Assembly (NCBI RefSeq): GCF_001053185.1
Contig: NZ_CSTD01000002.1
Location: 812,722 to 876,721 of the forward strand
From: Mycobacterium bohemicum DSM 44277
GTDB lineage: Bacteria; Actinomycetota; Actinomycetes; Mycobacteriales; Mycobacteriaceae
Direction of reading: 5' to 3'
DNA: 64,000 nt
The position numbers and the translations under genes were made by a program. The notes beneath the pieces are model-generated. The model worked only from the letters and a program-made list of their open reading frames with translations. It was not told the DNA's origin and did no database searches. This document shows positions 16,748 through 26,029 of the stretch, piece by piece. The number at the start of each line of letters is the position of its first letter. The stretch's first letter is position 1.

Positions 16748-18696
16748 AATGGGTTACCTATCAGAGCGATAGCGGCGAGCGGGCCGGCGTGCTCTCCCGT
16801 GACACCATCCACCCGGCGCCGCCGGGCGTGACCCTGCTGGAACTGGTCACCCGCGGCGCCGACGGGCTGCGGCGCGCCGGGGAGGCCGCGCTGCGATCCG
16901 CTGCCGACACAGTGCCCCTGGGCCGGGCGCGGCTGCTCGCGCCGATCCCGCGGCCGCCGTCGATCCGGGATTCGCTGTGCTTCCTGGACCACATGCGCAA
17001 CTGCCAGGCCGCGATGGGCGGCGGGCGCACGCTCGCCGACTCCTGGTACCGCATCCCCGCGTTCTACTTCGCCTGTCCGGCAACGGTGCTCGGTCCCTTC
17101 GACGACGCGCCGACCGCGCCCGGAAGTGCTTGGCAGGACTTCGAATTGGAGATCGCCGCGGTGATCGGCGTCAGCGCGCGCGACCTGACCGTCGAGGAGG
17201 CCGAACGCGCGATCATCGGTTACACCATCTTCAACGACTGGTCCGCGCGCGACCTGCAGCAGCTCGAGGGTCAGCTGGCGATCGGGCAGGGCAAGGGCAA
17301 GGACAGCGGCGTCACGCTGGGCCCCTACCTGGTGACACCCGACGAGCTGGAGCCCTACCGGCGTGACGGCCGGCTCGATCTGCAGGTCACCGCGTTGGTG
17401 AACGACACGGTGATCGGATCGGGCTCCACCGCTCAAATGGACTGGAGCTTCGGCGAAGTCGTCTCTTACGTCTCGCGCGGCGTGCCGCTGCGCCCCGGCG
17501 ACGTCATCGGTTCCGGCACCGTGCCCACCTGCACCCTGGTCGAGCATCTCAATCCCGCGGCGCCCGAGTCGTTTCCCGGCTGGTTGCACGACGGCGACGT
17601 CGTCACCCTGCGCGTGCAGGGACTGGGGGAGACCCGGCAGACCGTGCGCGCCAGCGCCGCACCGCACCCGCTGCCCGCCCGCCCGAACCCGGCTCGCGTC
17701 AACCGGGCCCCCGCGCGAGTGCCCTACACCCGCGGGCTGCACGAGGTCGCCGACCGGGTCTGGGCGTGGACGCTGCCGGACGGGGGATATGGGTGGAGCA
17801 ACGCCGGACTGGTCGCCGGCGACGGGGCGGCCCTGCTCGTCGACACGCTCTTCGACCTGGCGCTCACCCGCGAAATGCTGGCCGCGATGGGGCCCATCAC
17901 AGCATCGGCGCCCATCACCGACGCGTTGATCACCCACTCCAACGGCGACCACACGCACGGCAACCAGCTGCTCGACCCGTCGGTGCGCATCATCGCCGCC
18001 ACGGGCACCGCCGAGGAGATCGCGCACGGGATGGCTCCCGAGATGCTGGCCATGGCGCAGACCGCGAACCTCGGGCCGATAGCGACCCCGTATACGCGAG
18101 ACCGCTTCGGGCACTTCGACTTCAGCGGCATCACCGTGCGCAACGCCGATGAGACTTTCGAGCGCGAACTGACCATCGAGGTCGGCGGGCGGCGGGTGGA
18201 CCTGCTCAACCTCGGCCCCGCGCACACCGGCGCCGACTCGGTGGTGCACGTGCCCGACGCGGGCGTGCTCTTCGGCGGCGACCTGCTGTTCATCGGCTGC
18301 ACCCCGATCGTGTGGGCCGGCCCGATCGCCAACTGGATCGCGGCGTGCGACGCGATGATCGCCCTGGACGCGCCGATCGTGGTGCCGGGCCATGGCCCCG
18401 TCACCGATCCCGACGGGATCCGCGCCGTGCGAGGCTATCTCGTGCACGTGTCCGAGCAGGCCGAGGCCGCCCACCGCAAGGGCCTGTCCTGGTCGGAGGC
18501 CGCCGACACCATCGACCTCGGCGAGTACGGGACCTGGCTGGACGCCGAGCGCGTCGTCGTCAACGTCTACCAGCGCTACCGCGAACTCGACCCCGACACC
18601 CCGGCGCTGGAGGTGATGGCCCTGCTGGTCATGCAGGCCGAGTGGCTGGCCAAGCGCGCCGGCCCGATCAGACTCGCACGGCCCGAACGAAATTGA
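16744..18696 (+). CDS. fusion: fumarylacetoacetate hydrolase family + metallo-beta-lactamase fold (Rv0939 homologue)
   Basis: A 650-aa protein of two enzymes. Residues about 1-310 form a fumarylacetoacetate hydrolase-like domain, with metal ligands E134 and E136 (FELEIA) and D165 (FNDWSARD). Residues about 325-640 form a metallo-beta-lactamase fold with HSNGDH (398-403), His494 (GPAHTGAD), Asp513 (GGDLL) and His550 (PGHGP), a complete two-metal set. Substrates are unknown. FAH-type domains act on beta-diketo acids from aromatic breakdown. It corresponds to Rv0939 in place and size. The ATG at 16744 overlaps the ligD stop, so it is in the ligD operon although no repair role is apparent. The 3' end overlaps the convergent methyltransferase by 29 bases. 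Confidence 0.87.
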   Translation: MKWVTYQSDSGERAGVLSRDTIHPAPPGVTLLELVTRGADGLRRAGEAALRSAADTVPLGRARLLAPIPRPPSIRDSLCFLDHMRNCQAAMGGGRTLADSWYRIPAFYFACPATVLGPFDDAPTAPGSAWQDFELEIAAVIGVSARDLTVEEAERAIIGYTIFNDWSARDLQQLEGQLAIGQGKGKDSGVTLGPYLVTPDELEPYRRDGRLDLQVTALVNDTVIGSGSTAQMDWSFGEVVSYVSRGVPLRPGDVIGSGTVPTCTLVEHLNPAAPESFPGWLHDGDVVTLRVQGLGETRQTVRASAAPHPLPARPNPARVNRAPARVPYTRGLHEVADRVWAWTLPDGGYGWSNAGLVAGDGAALLVDTLFDLALTREMLAAMGPITASAPITDALITHSNGDHTHGNQLLDPSVRIIAATGTAEEIAHGMAPEMLAMAQTANLGPIATPYTRDRFGHFDFSGITVRNADETFERELTIEVGGRRVDLLNLGPAHTGADSVVHVPDAGVLFGGDLLFIGCTPIVWAGPIANWIAACDAMIALDAPIVVPGHGPVTDPDGIRAVRGYLVHVSEQAEAAHRKGLSWSEAADTIDLGEYGTWLDAERVVVNVYQRYRELDPDTPALEVMALLVMQAEWLAKRAGPIRLARPERN

Positions 18697-19585
18697 TCGT
18701 GGTGGCCGGGACCTGATGCTCGGCCTCGCCCAGTTCGGGTAGCCCGGCGGCGGCGAACAGGTCGGTAAGGCCGTATTTGGTGGTCTCCCAGCCGTTCGTG
18801 TGCAGGTGCGCGGCGACGTCGGTGTGCTCACCGGGGTAGGTCAAGCCGGCGATGTCCATCTCCAGTCCCTGGCGTCGCCAGCCTTCCGCCATGAGCCGGG
18901 CTTGCTCCTGCGCACCCTCGGAGGTCCCGGTGACCGTTCCATAGTCGGCGGCGAAGCGGCTGCCCTCGCTCGACAGCGGGATGATGGAGTCCAGCAGCCG
19001 GATTTCGGCCTCTTGCGGGAGGAAGCCGATGAGCACCCCCTCGGCGAGCCACGCCGTTGGGTGTGTGGGGTCGAAGCCCGCATCCTGCAGCGCCGCCGGC
19101 CAGTCCTCCCGAAGGTCGATGCCCACCATGCGGAGCTGGGCGGTGGGCGCCGCCCCCATCTCCGCCATCGCGGCCGTCTTGAACGCGATGACTTCCGGCT
19201 GGTCGATCTCGTACACGGTCGTCTCGGCCGGCCACGGCAGCCGGTAGGCGCGCGCGTCGAGTCCCGACGCCACGATCACGACCTGGCGCAGCCCCGACTG
19301 GCCGGCCGCCGCCAAGTAGTCGTCGAAGAACCGGGCGCGGGCGGCGAACGTGTCGACCATCCGCGCGAACCCGACGCTTTCCTCGACATCCTTCGCGTCG
19401 ATCTCACCGGTGGCCAACCGGGTGAACACGTCCAGCCCGACGGCGCGCACCAGCGGTTCCGCGAAGTCGTCGGTGACGACCGGTTGCGGACGTTTGCTCG
19501 CGACAGCCCGCGCGGCAGCGACCATGGTGGCCGTGGCCCCGACGCTGTTGGCCAGGTCCCAGCTATCGCCTTCGGTTCGTGCCAT
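18668..19585 (-). CDS. SAM-dependent methyltransferase, TIGR00027 / leucine carboxyl-methyltransferase type
   Basis: A 305-aa class I methyltransferase of a family (PF04072) with over a dozen paralogues in mycobacteria. Marks are [20 protein letters not shown] at the N-terminus, the SAM-binding strand [15 protein letters not shown], and the acid YEIDQPEV that holds the SAM ribose. The target is unknown. The ATG at 19585 is preferred over the longer frame to 19633 because GAGGGGGAAACC precedes it. It is convergent with the FAH fusion gene, overlapping by 29 bases, and divergent from the enoyl-CoA hydratase gene by 92 bases. Confidence 0.88.
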   Translation of the reverse strand: MARTEGDSWDLANSVGATATMVAAARAVASKRPQPVVTDDFAEPLVRAVGLDVFTRLATGEIDAKDVEESVGFARMVDTFAARARFFDDYLAAAGQSGLRQVVIVASGLDARAYRLPWPAETTVYEIDQPEVIAFKTAAMAEMGAAPTAQLRMVGIDLREDWPAALQDAGFDPTHPTAWLAEGVLIGFLPQEAEIRLLDSIIPLSSEGSRFAADYGTVTGTSEGAQEQARLMAEGWRRQGLEMDIAGLTYPGEHTDVAAHLHTNGWETTKYGLTDLFAAAGLPELGEAEHQVPATTINFVRAVRV

Positions 19586-19677
19586 GGTTTCCCCCTCGTC
19601 TGCGCCACTGCCGCGATTATCGGTCCAATCCACCGTAGGTCGCCGCGGTTAACGCCCACGTCACCTACGGTTTGGTC

Positions 19678-20484
19678 ATGCCTGCAGTGGAATTCGACAC
19701 CCTCGCGGACGACATCGCCCGCATCACCCTGAACCGGCCCCAGCGTCTGAACGCCATCGACGGATCACTGATCGACGGCGTGCACGAGGCGCTCGACACC
19801 CTCACCGACGGTGAGTTCCGCGTCGCCGTCCTGACCGGCGCCGGACGCGGCTTCTGCGCCGGTGCGGATCTGAGTGGCACCGGCCAACCGTGGACGAAGC
19901 CCGGACCGAGGACCCCCGCGTTCAAAGTCAACTACGACGCCCAGGTCCGCCTCGCCGACCTCTTCACCCGAATCTACGAGCTGCCCATTCCGGTGATCGG
20001 GGCGGTCAACGGCGTCGCCGTCGGGGGCGGGCTGGCCTTCGCGCTGGTGTGTGACATCCGCGTGGCCTCCGAGCACGCGCGTTTCGGGTCGGCGTTCATC
20101 AAGGCCGGTTTCTCGTCAATGGATATGGGCACCAGCTACTTGCTGCCGAAGATCGTCGGCGCGGGGGCGGCACGCGAACTGATGCTGACCGGCCGCATCA
20201 TCGAGGCCGCGGAGGCCTATCGCATCAATCTGGTGCACAAGGTGGTGCCCGCCGACGACCTGATGAGCGAAGCGCTCGGGCTGGCGCGCTCGATCGCCGA
20301 CAACAACGCGTACGGGGTGTGGCAGACCAAGATCGGACTGAACGCCGCGCTCGACGCGCCCAGCCTGCGCCACGCCATCGAGCTGGAGAACCGCACCCAG
20401 ATTCTCAGCGGCTTCACCAACAACCCTGTCGAGGCCGCCGTGGCGCACCGGGAGAAGCGGTCGCCGAAGTGGGATCCGTTATGA
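19678..20484 (+). CDS. enoyl-CoA hydratase/isomerase (crotonase) family protein
   Basis: The 268-aa crotonase-fold protein would hydrate or isomerise enoyl-CoA esters. The fold is shown by ITLNRPQRLNAIDGSL near the N-terminus, the oxyanion-hole segment GAGRGFCAGADLSG (about 55-70) and GAVNGVAVGGGLAFALVCDI (about 108-127). The usual acid positions later appear as GSAFIKAGFSSMDMGTSY, where the second catalytic Glu of crotonase is not obvious, so a hydrolase or isomerase role is equally possible. The ATG at 19678 has no ribosome site; the mRNA may be leaderless. It ends 19 bases before the next gene. Confidence 0.85.
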   Translation: MPAVEFDTLADDIARITLNRPQRLNAIDGSLIDGVHEALDTLTDGEFRVAVLTGAGRGFCAGADLSGTGQPWTKPGPRTPAFKVNYDAQVRLADLFTRIYELPIPVIGAVNGVAVGGGLAFALVCDIRVASEHARFGSAFIKAGFSSMDMGTSYLLPKIVGAGAARELMLTGRIIEAAEAYRINLVHKVVPADDLMSEALGLARSIADNNAYGVWQTKIGLNAALDAPSLRHAIELENRTQILSGFTNNPVEAAVAHREKRSPKWDPL

Positions 20485-20503
20485 CCGCTAGGAACTGGCT
20501 ACG

Positions 20504-21772
20504 GTGAACGGCGTGCCCGGGGACCCACAGCAGCTGCGGAACCAGCTGGTAAACCAACTTCGAGAGTCGGGGCATGCGACCAGCGAGCGAGTCATTTCGG
20601 CCTTTCGCGCGGTTCCCAGGCACGTGTTCCTGCCCGGAATCGAACCGGAGCGCGCCTATCGGGATGAGCCCCTGGTGATCAAATCGGACCCGCACGGGGT
20701 CCCGATCAGTTCTTCCTCACAACCGGCGATCATGGCCAGAATGCTTGAACAGCTCGACGTGCGGCCAGGCCATCGCGTGCTGGAGATCGGAACCGGCAGC
20801 GGCTACAACGCTGCGCTGCTTGCCCATCTCGTCGGCGAGAGCGGCGTTGTGGTGTCGGTCGACATCGACGTTGACCTCGTCGAGAACGCGCGTGCCCGCC
20901 TGGCCGAGTGTGGCGTCTCGCCGGTGACCGTCGGTTGCGGGGACGGCGGCCTCGGGTGGACCGAACACGCCCCCTATGACCGGATCATCGCCACCGTTGC
21001 AGCGGCGGACATTCCCCCCGCGTGGGTCACCCAACTCGCCGCCGACGGTCGGTTGGTGATGCCGATGGACCTGCGCGGCCCGCAGCGCTCGATCGCCTGG
21101 CATCGAGTCCGTGATCATCTCGAAAGCGTGTCGGTGGTCAGGTGCGGGTTCATGCGTCTGCGCGGAGCGTTCGCCGGGCCCGAGACGTTCCGACAGATCG
21201 GTCGCGAACCTCCGGTGTTCCTTGGGGCGGCTGAACACTATCCCGTCGACGAAGACGGGCTGTCGGCGGCATTGGCCCAGCCGGGTCCCGACGTGCCCAG
21301 CGGGGTTCGCGCCACGCTCGACGAGGTCGCGGATGGGGTTAGTTTGTGGCTGGCGCTGCAAGAACCCGCGATGGCCTGGGTGTCGTCGATCGGCGCGGCA
21401 GCAGATCGGGCACTGTTCCTCGGTGTGTATTACGCGGTCCGAAAACCGGTCGGTCTTGGCGCGACCGCGTTGCTCGGCACCGATTCGCTTGCCGCACTCG
21501 TACGCGTCGATGACGAGCAACCTTTCGAACTCGGCGCACTACCCCTCGGCCCAGACGGTCACCGCCTCGCGCAACGCCTCGTTGACCACATTCACGACTG
21601 GGATACCCGCGGGCGGCCCAGCACGACCGGGCTGCACCTGTCTGCCTACCCGCGCGACTGCGACGCCGGCGCGATTGCAGCCCCTCGAATCGTGATCGAC
21701 ACTCGCTACCACCGCTTGGTTCTCACCTGGGCATCGTCGTCGTCTTCTGCGCACCCGGAAACGACGGGGTGA
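20504..21772 (+). CDS. PCMT-type (L-isoaspartyl O-methyltransferase) methyltransferase with long C-terminal extension
   Basis: The 422-aa protein is twice the length of a housekeeping isoaspartyl methyltransferase. Residues about 10-215 carry the methyltransferase: HVFLPG, the substrate loop SSSSQPAIMARML (69-81) and the SAM loop VLEIGTGSGYN (92-102). Residues about 220-422 form a separate C-terminal region (PPVFLGAAEHYP, LWLALQEP, GHRLAQRLVDHIHDWD) seen in actinobacterial stand-alone members. Relatives with such extensions occur beside peptide natural-product genes, where they make aspartimides, but no precursor peptide was found next to this one. Its GTG start is 19 bases after the hydratase stop. 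It could repair damaged proteins or modify a peptide; undecided. Confidence 0.75.
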   Translation: MNGVPGDPQQLRNQLVNQLRESGHATSERVISAFRAVPRHVFLPGIEPERAYRDEPLVIKSDPHGVPISSSSQPAIMARMLEQLDVRPGHRVLEIGTGSGYNAALLAHLVGESGVVVSVDIDVDLVENARARLAECGVSPVTVGCGDGGLGWTEHAPYDRIIATVAAADIPPAWVTQLAADGRLVMPMDLRGPQRSIAWHRVRDHLESVSVVRCGFMRLRGAFAGPETFRQIGREPPVFLGAAEHYPVDEDGLSAALAQPGPDVPSGVRATLDEVADGVSLWLALQEPAMAWVSSIGAAADRALFLGVYYAVRKPVGLGATALLGTDSLAALVRVDDEQPFELGALPLGPDGHRLAQRLVDHIHDWDTRGRPSTTGLHLSAYPRDCDAGAIAAPRIVIDTRYHRLVLTWASSSSSAHPETTG

Positions 21773-21842
21773 ACCGGCCGGGCGCTCACCATTTCGCCGA
21801 GATTGGCCAACGCAACTCAGGAGACGGGGCGCCCGCCGCTGG

Positions 21843-22709
21843 CTAGATCTTCGCGATCACGTGCTCGGCGAACATCTCCAGGTTGCGGATCTTGGTGTCC
21901 AGCGGCTCGGTGTCCTTGCCCGTGATGTAGGGAATGCGGAAGCCCACGATGACGTCGGTGACGCCCTTGTCCTCGAGTCGCTTGATGCCGTCAGCCGTGA
22001 ACGCATCGGCCGAGATGACGTGAATCTCGAACGGTCCTGACTTGCCCGCTTCCTCGCGGTAGCGCATGAGCTTGGCGATGAGACCGTCGAGTTCCTCGGG
22101 GTCACCGCCGCCGTGCATCCAGCCGTCCAGACGTGCCGCCCGCCGAAGCGCCGCGTCGGCATGCCCGCCGATGAGGATCGGGATCGGCTGCGTCGGGGCG
22201 GGGGTCATCTTGGTTTTGGGAATGTCGTAGAACTCGCCGTGGAACTCGAAATAGTCGCCGGAGGTCAGGCCCTGGATGATCTCGATGCACTCATCCATCC
22301 GCTTTCCCCGGCGGGCGAACGGGACACCCATGATTTCGTAGTCCTCCGGCCACGGGCTGGTGCCGACCCCGAACCCCACCCGGTTGTCGGTCATCGCCGC
22401 GAGCGAGCCGATCTGCTTGGCCACCAGGGCGGGCGGGCGGATGGGCAGTTTGAGGACGAAGAAGTTGAACCGCAGGGTTGAGGTCACCGCGCCCAGGGCC
22501 GACGTGAGAACGAAGGTCTCGATGAACTCCTTGCCGTCCAGGAATTCCCGGTTGCCGTCGGGGGTGTAGGGGTATTTCGAGTCGGATTCAAAGGGGTAGG
22601 CGATGCTGTCGGCAATCGTCATGGCGTGATAGCCGGCCGCCTCGGCCGCCTTGGCCAATGGGATGTAGTACCTGAAGTCGGTCATCGCCTCCGCGTAGGT
22701 GAACCGCAT
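21843..22709 (-). CDS. LLM-class F420-dependent oxidoreductase (Rv0940c homologue)
   Basis: A 288-aa luciferase-like oxidoreductase, F420-dependent by family. Marks are EAAGYHAMTIADSIAYPF, TLRFNFFVLKLPIRPPALVA and DNRVGFGVGTSPWPEDYE. The ATG at 22709 is chosen because AGGAAGG lies before it; the frame opens 10 codons earlier. It matches Rv0940c in size and neighbours. A perfect KstR-type palindrome lies 38 bases upstream of the start; Rv0940c is, as I recall, in the KstR regulon of M. tuberculosis. A role in sterol or sterol-derived ring/side-chain chemistry is therefore likely, the exact step unknown. Confidence 0.88.
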   Translation of the reverse strand: MRFTYAEAMTDFRYYIPLAKAAEAAGYHAMTIADSIAYPFESDSKYPYTPDGNREFLDGKEFIETFVLTSALGAVTSTLRFNFFVLKLPIRPPALVAKQIGSLAAMTDNRVGFGVGTSPWPEDYEIMGVPFARRGKRMDECIEIIQGLTSGDYFEFHGEFYDIPKTKMTPAPTQPIPILIGGHADAALRRAARLDGWMHGGGDPEELDGLIAKLMRYREEAGKSGPFEIHVISADAFTADGIKRLEDKGVTDVIVGFRIPYITGKDTEPLDTKIRNLEMFAEHVIAKI

Positions 22710-22746
22710 CTCATCGCCTTCCTGCCAGGGCCCCGTCACACGACAT

Positions 22747-22760
22747 TAGAACGTGTTCTA
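22747..22760. promoter_or_regulatory. KstR operator before the Rv0940c homologue
   Basis: TAGAACGTGTTCTA is a perfect 14-bp palindrome and fits TNNAACNNGTTNNA. It lies 38 bases before the minus-strand start at 22709. Confidence 0.85.
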
Positions 22761-22795
22761 GTTTGACCCGCGCGCAGGGTCAATACGGCCCGCGC

Positions 22796-23584
22796 TTACA
22801 GCTGGCTCTCGGGTCCGATCAGCGCCCAGACCGTCTTGCCGGACGCGGTCGGTGTGCTGCCCCACGCGCGCACCAGCGCGTCGACGATCGCCAGGCCGGA
22901 CACGTCGACGCCGCTTTCCGGTGACTGCAGCCGCACGGCGGGCGTGCTGCTGCCGTCTGACACGGCGATGATCGCCGTCTCCCCGTCGGCTTCCACGCGC
23001 ATCATCGGCACGCTTCCGGTGTGTTCGAGCACGTTCTCGACGAAGACGTTGACCACCACCAGCGCCACCGGGATCAGCGTGGACTGCGACCACGCGGTCA
23101 GCCACTCCCGCACCAGCCGGCGTGATTCGCGCAGGCTGTTGAGGTCCGCGGGGAGCTTCGAGTCTGCGCAGCGGATACTGCGCCGAGTGAGCCGGGTGAG
23201 CGCCTTGATCGCCGACTTTTCGGTCGAATAGACCGGCATCAACGACGCGACCTCGCTGCGGCTGATCACCTCGCGGGTGGCCCGATTCGTGCAGACCAGC
23301 ACGATCGGCACGTCGGCGCGACCCAGTTGCCAACGCGCGCCCGTGAGCGTCGACCACGCCGACTCGTCGGGCGTCGTGAGCCCGGAAACGTCGACGATGA
23401 CGGGCGACGGCTCCTCGGCGGTCGCCTTGACGATGCTCTCGCGCAGCGTGGCGGAGTTGCCGTCATCGAGGACGCCCTGGACGGTCAGGACGGTTACCGA
23501 CTCCTCCTGCCGGGTGGCGACGGCAAGCGAGCCGGGCGACCGGGTTACCGCGCGCGCGTCCACGGCCCGTCTCCCTTCGAGCAC
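22796..23584 (-). CDS. STAS domain + histidine-kinase-like ATPase regulator (Rv0941c homologue)
   Basis: A 262-aa cytoplasmic protein with two regulatory modules. Residues about 25-125 form a STAS domain (VTVLTVQGVLDDGNSATLRESI, then VIVDVSGLTTPDESAWSTL), the anti-anti-sigma fold. The STAS site that is normally a phosphorylatable Ser is in TTPDESAW. Residues about 150-262 look like a GHKL ATPase of the RsbW type (NVFVENVLEHTGS as the N box, GLAIVDALVRAWGS as the G box). Such a fusion would switch a sigma factor or another partner; which one is unknown. It matches Rv0941c in position. It stands alone, about 90 bases upstream of the LLM gene. Confidence 0.75.
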   Translation of the reverse strand: MLEGRRAVDARAVTRSPGSLAVATRQEESVTVLTVQGVLDDGNSATLRESIVKATAEEPSPVIVDVSGLTTPDESAWSTLTGARWQLGRADVPIVLVCTNRATREVISRSEVASLMPVYSTEKSAIKALTRLTRRSIRCADSKLPADLNSLRESRRLVREWLTAWSQSTLIPVALVVVNVFVENVLEHTGSVPMMRVEADGETAIIAVSDGSSTPAVRLQSPESGVDVSGLAIVDALVRAWGSTPTASGKTVWALIGPESQL

Positions 23585-23810
23585 CCACTCACGCTAACCG
23601 CCTTCGGCAACGCGGGGGCGGATGAGTGCGCGTGTCTCGCTCGCCTCGCACGGGCCGGTGTCGAGAATGCTTCCCGACATAGACGGGACGCAATCCGGCG
23701 AATCGACATGGTCTCGCCGTACCGTCGCATCGCGCGCACGGGCCGGGTGTACCCACTTTGCCGACGTGGCCAAACCCCGACGGCGGGAGCGCAGGATCGG
23801 CGCGGCCGGA

Positions 23811-25004
23811 TCAACCGATTGCGTAGGGCGGGGCCCCCACACCGGCGACCGAGTGGGTGCCCCACGGGGTCTTTTCGACGATGCGAGCCGGGGCGCTGCG
23901 CTCACCGACCGTCAGCGTCGACGTTCGTGACTGCTGCACGACCTCGTCCGGCAGGAAGCACCCGAAAATTGTTCCCTGCCAATGGTATTGGCCGTCGATC
24001 GGATCCAGGTGACCGGCCAGCCGCGCGCGCACCGGATGGCGATCGCCCGCTATCGTCAGTGTTGCCTCGCCGTCGTATGTTTCGGTGTCGGCGCGCTCCG
24101 GCCACAGCTCGAACGCGGCCGCGATCCGATGCGGTTGTGCGGGCCGCACGCACGCACGCTCGTTGAACACCTGTTGGGTACTGCGCCGCACTTCGATTCG
24201 GGCGCTTCCCCTGCGTGCCATCAACCGTGTGCACTCGGCGACGTAGCGAGACTGGGTGCCGATGTCGGGCCCGGTGATGAAGAAGCAGTTGGGGAAGCCG
24301 TGCACGGCGACCCCGAAATACGGCTCCATGCCGTCCGTCCACGCCCGGCGGAGGGTCACGCCGTCGGCTCCGACGACGGCGTCCCCGGCGACGGTGAAGC
24401 CGGTGCCGTAGACAATCGCGTCGGCGCGGTGCTCGACGCCATCGTCGGTGCGGATGCCCGAGGGGGTGATGCCGGCGATGGGTGACGTGACGAACGCGGG
24501 CCGCGGCCGGCCGGTTCCCGCCGGTCGCATCCGGCGGCCCAGCCAGCGCCGGGCGCGGGTCGGCGCGGTCGCCAACTCCGCGACGATCCGGCGGGGAGCG
24601 TGCGCGAAGACCGTGACCGAGGCCGCCGACGCGGTGAGCCGCCCGAGTTGGTGGCCCGCGAAAGAGTCGGTGCCGACGATTGCGACCCGCTTGCCCGCCG
24701 GGTCGAAACCGGGGTCCCAGCGCGCTGAGTGAAACGACGCTCCGCGAAAGTCGTTGCGCCCGGCGAACTCCGGTATGCAGGGGGTGAACGGCGATCGGTG
24801 CGCGGTGATCACCACGCGGCCGCGGACCGCCTCGCCGCCCTCGGTGCGGAGCACCCAGGTGTCGGTGTCGCCGTCGAAAATCTGCGCGGCCGGCTCGTCG
24901 TCGAGGACCCGGACATCGGTGACGCCGGCCGCGGCGAGCGCGACCGTGACGGCCCGGGCGGCATCGCCACCGCCGGTGACGATGACGTGGGGCGTCGCCG
25001 TCAC
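23811..25004 (-). CDS. flavin-containing monooxygenase-like protein (Rv0943c homologue)
   Basis: A 397-aa two-dinucleotide-fold protein. The N-terminal FAD fold begins VIVTGGGDAARAV with a degenerate GxGxxG. A second fold (about 130-160) contains VAIVGTDSFAGHQL for NADPH. DAIVYGTGF in the middle is the conserved ATG-type motif of flavin monooxygenases. The last 120 residues (Trp/Glu-rich, ending near PWGTHSVAG) form an extra domain. GTG at 25004 is the start; it overlaps the stop of the AurF-like gene (GTGA), so the two proteins are co-translated. An open frame extends far upstream but overlaps the diiron gene and is not used. It is longer than the M. tuberculosis Rv0943c annotation (346 aa as I recall). 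Confidence 0.8.
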   Translation of the reverse strand: MTATPHVIVTGGGDAARAVTVALAAAGVTDVRVLDDEPAAQIFDGDTDTWVLRTEGGEAVRGRVVITAHRSPFTPCIPEFAGRNDFRGASFHSARWDPGFDPAGKRVAIVGTDSFAGHQLGRLTASAASVTVFAHAPRRIVAELATAPTRARRWLGRRMRPAGTGRPRPAFVTSPIAGITPSGIRTDDGVEHRADAIVYGTGFTVAGDAVVGADGVTLRRAWTDGMEPYFGVAVHGFPNCFFITGPDIGTQSRYVAECTRLMARRGSARIEVRRSTQQVFNERACVRPAQPHRIAAAFELWPERADTETYDGEATLTIAGDRHPVRARLAGHLDPIDGQYHWQGTIFGCFLPDEVVQQSRTSTLTVGERSAPARIVEKTPWGTHSVAGVGAPPYAIG

Positions 25005-25906
25005 AGGAACCTGCTGCGCTTCCACCCGCGGCGTGCAACGGGGCCAAGCAGGCCCACCTCGGTCAGAAACGCCGCGAGGGGGGCGAAGCCGGCCACCTGG
25101 ACCTCGCGGCGGTGCGCGCTGGTGCGCGCGATCCTGCGCGCCCGCTCGGGGTTCAGGCCCGCGCGCGCGTACGGGATCGGATTGCTGAACAGGTAGTTGA
25201 AGAAGTAGCCGCCGAGCCCGTTGATGTTGGCCATGAACCATCGGTTCAGCCTCGGCATCTCGGCGACGCGCTTGCGCGCGCCATCCCGGGCGAACTGAAT
25301 GTGGCGCGCCTCCTCGGTGACATGAATCCGCATGAGCCGTTGGATGATTGGCTGCAGTTCGGGATCGTCCATCATCTGCCGCTGCAGCGAGTCGAAAATC
25401 TCCTCGCCGATCAGGGCGGCCACCCACAGCATCGAGCCCCGCTGGAACGCCAGCGGCAGCGTGTTGATGATCATCCGGTGGAAGCGCCGCGGCCGCACCG
25501 GCTTGGCCCCGATGCGCTCGATGGCCTTGCCGAACATCACCATGTGGCGGGTCTCGTCGCCCAACTCGGTCAGCTTGTAATGCGTTGAGCGGCTGGTCGG
25601 GTCCTCGTGCAGGATGGTGCGCAGCAGCGACTGGTTGAGCATGTTCTCGAACCAGATCCCGGCCGACAACGTGTTGACCAGTTCCTGACGGGACAACTCG
25701 ATCTGCTGCTCGCGGGTCATCTCGTCCCACATCGGCGTGCCGTACAGCGACACCAGGCGCGGGGGCAGATAGAACTTGTCCGGGTCCAAGGGCGCGTCCC
25801 AGTCGATGTCGACGACCGGTTCGTAGGATTTCTTCACCGAGCCCTTCAGCAGGCGCTCGGAAAACTCCTCACGACTCGGCCCACTCGCCTTCACCGCGGA
25901 GGTCAT
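25001..25906 (-). CDS. AurF-like diiron oxygenase
   Basis: The 301-aa all-helical protein belongs to the AurF family (PF11583) of non-heme diiron oxygenases, which oxidise amines to nitro groups or do related N- or C-oxygenations. Two EXXH iron motifs are visible, E118-T-R-H121 and E199-A-R-H202, along with acidic helices at E87 and E168/E169. The substrate is unknown. It is first in a two-gene minus-strand operon; its stop overlaps the GTG start of the flavin monooxygenase by 4 bases. Upstream, at 25937-25956, sits an inverted repeat that could be an operator. As I recall, M. tuberculosis has no such gene beside Rv0943c, so this is an accessory pair. Confidence 0.82.
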   Translation of the reverse strand: MTSAVKASGPSREEFSERLLKGSVKKSYEPVVDIDWDAPLDPDKFYLPPRLVSLYGTPMWDEMTREQQIELSRQELVNTLSAGIWFENMLNQSLLRTILHEDPTSRSTHYKLTELGDETRHMVMFGKAIERIGAKPVRPRRFHRMIINTLPLAFQRGSMLWVAALIGEEIFDSLQRQMMDDPELQPIIQRLMRIHVTEEARHIQFARDGARKRVAEMPRLNRWFMANINGLGGYFFNYLFSNPIPYARAGLNPERARRIARTSAHRREVQVAGFAPLAAFLTEVGLLGPVARRGWKRSRFL

Positions 25907-25936
25907 CTCTGATCCCTTCGTTGGGAGCTCCAGACG

Positions 25937-25956
25937 GTACCCATGGTATCGGGTAC
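25937..25956. promoter_or_regulatory. inverted repeat, candidate operator of the AurF-monooxygenase pair
   Basis: GTACCC-N8-GGGTAC, with a smaller near-palindrome TACCCATGGTA inside. It lies 31 bases before the minus-strand AurF-like start and 74 bases before cobF, so it could control either. The binding protein is unknown. Confidence 0.4.
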
Positions 25957-26029
25957 TTAAGGACCCGGCTAGATCTTCGGCATCTCAATTCGGCACTCTG
26001 ACGTGAGCACCGGTGGGCAGGAGGACGGA

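Noticed and set aside
23622..23930. Plus-strand frame of 102 codons between the STAS gene and the monooxygenase, possible Rv0942 counterpart
   Set aside because: Arg/Ser-rich, no ribosome site, overlaps the end of the monooxygenase and no conserved feature could be seen.
25907..26029. Cobalamin riboswitch before cobF
   Set aside because: No B12 box or long paired leader in the 123 bases available.
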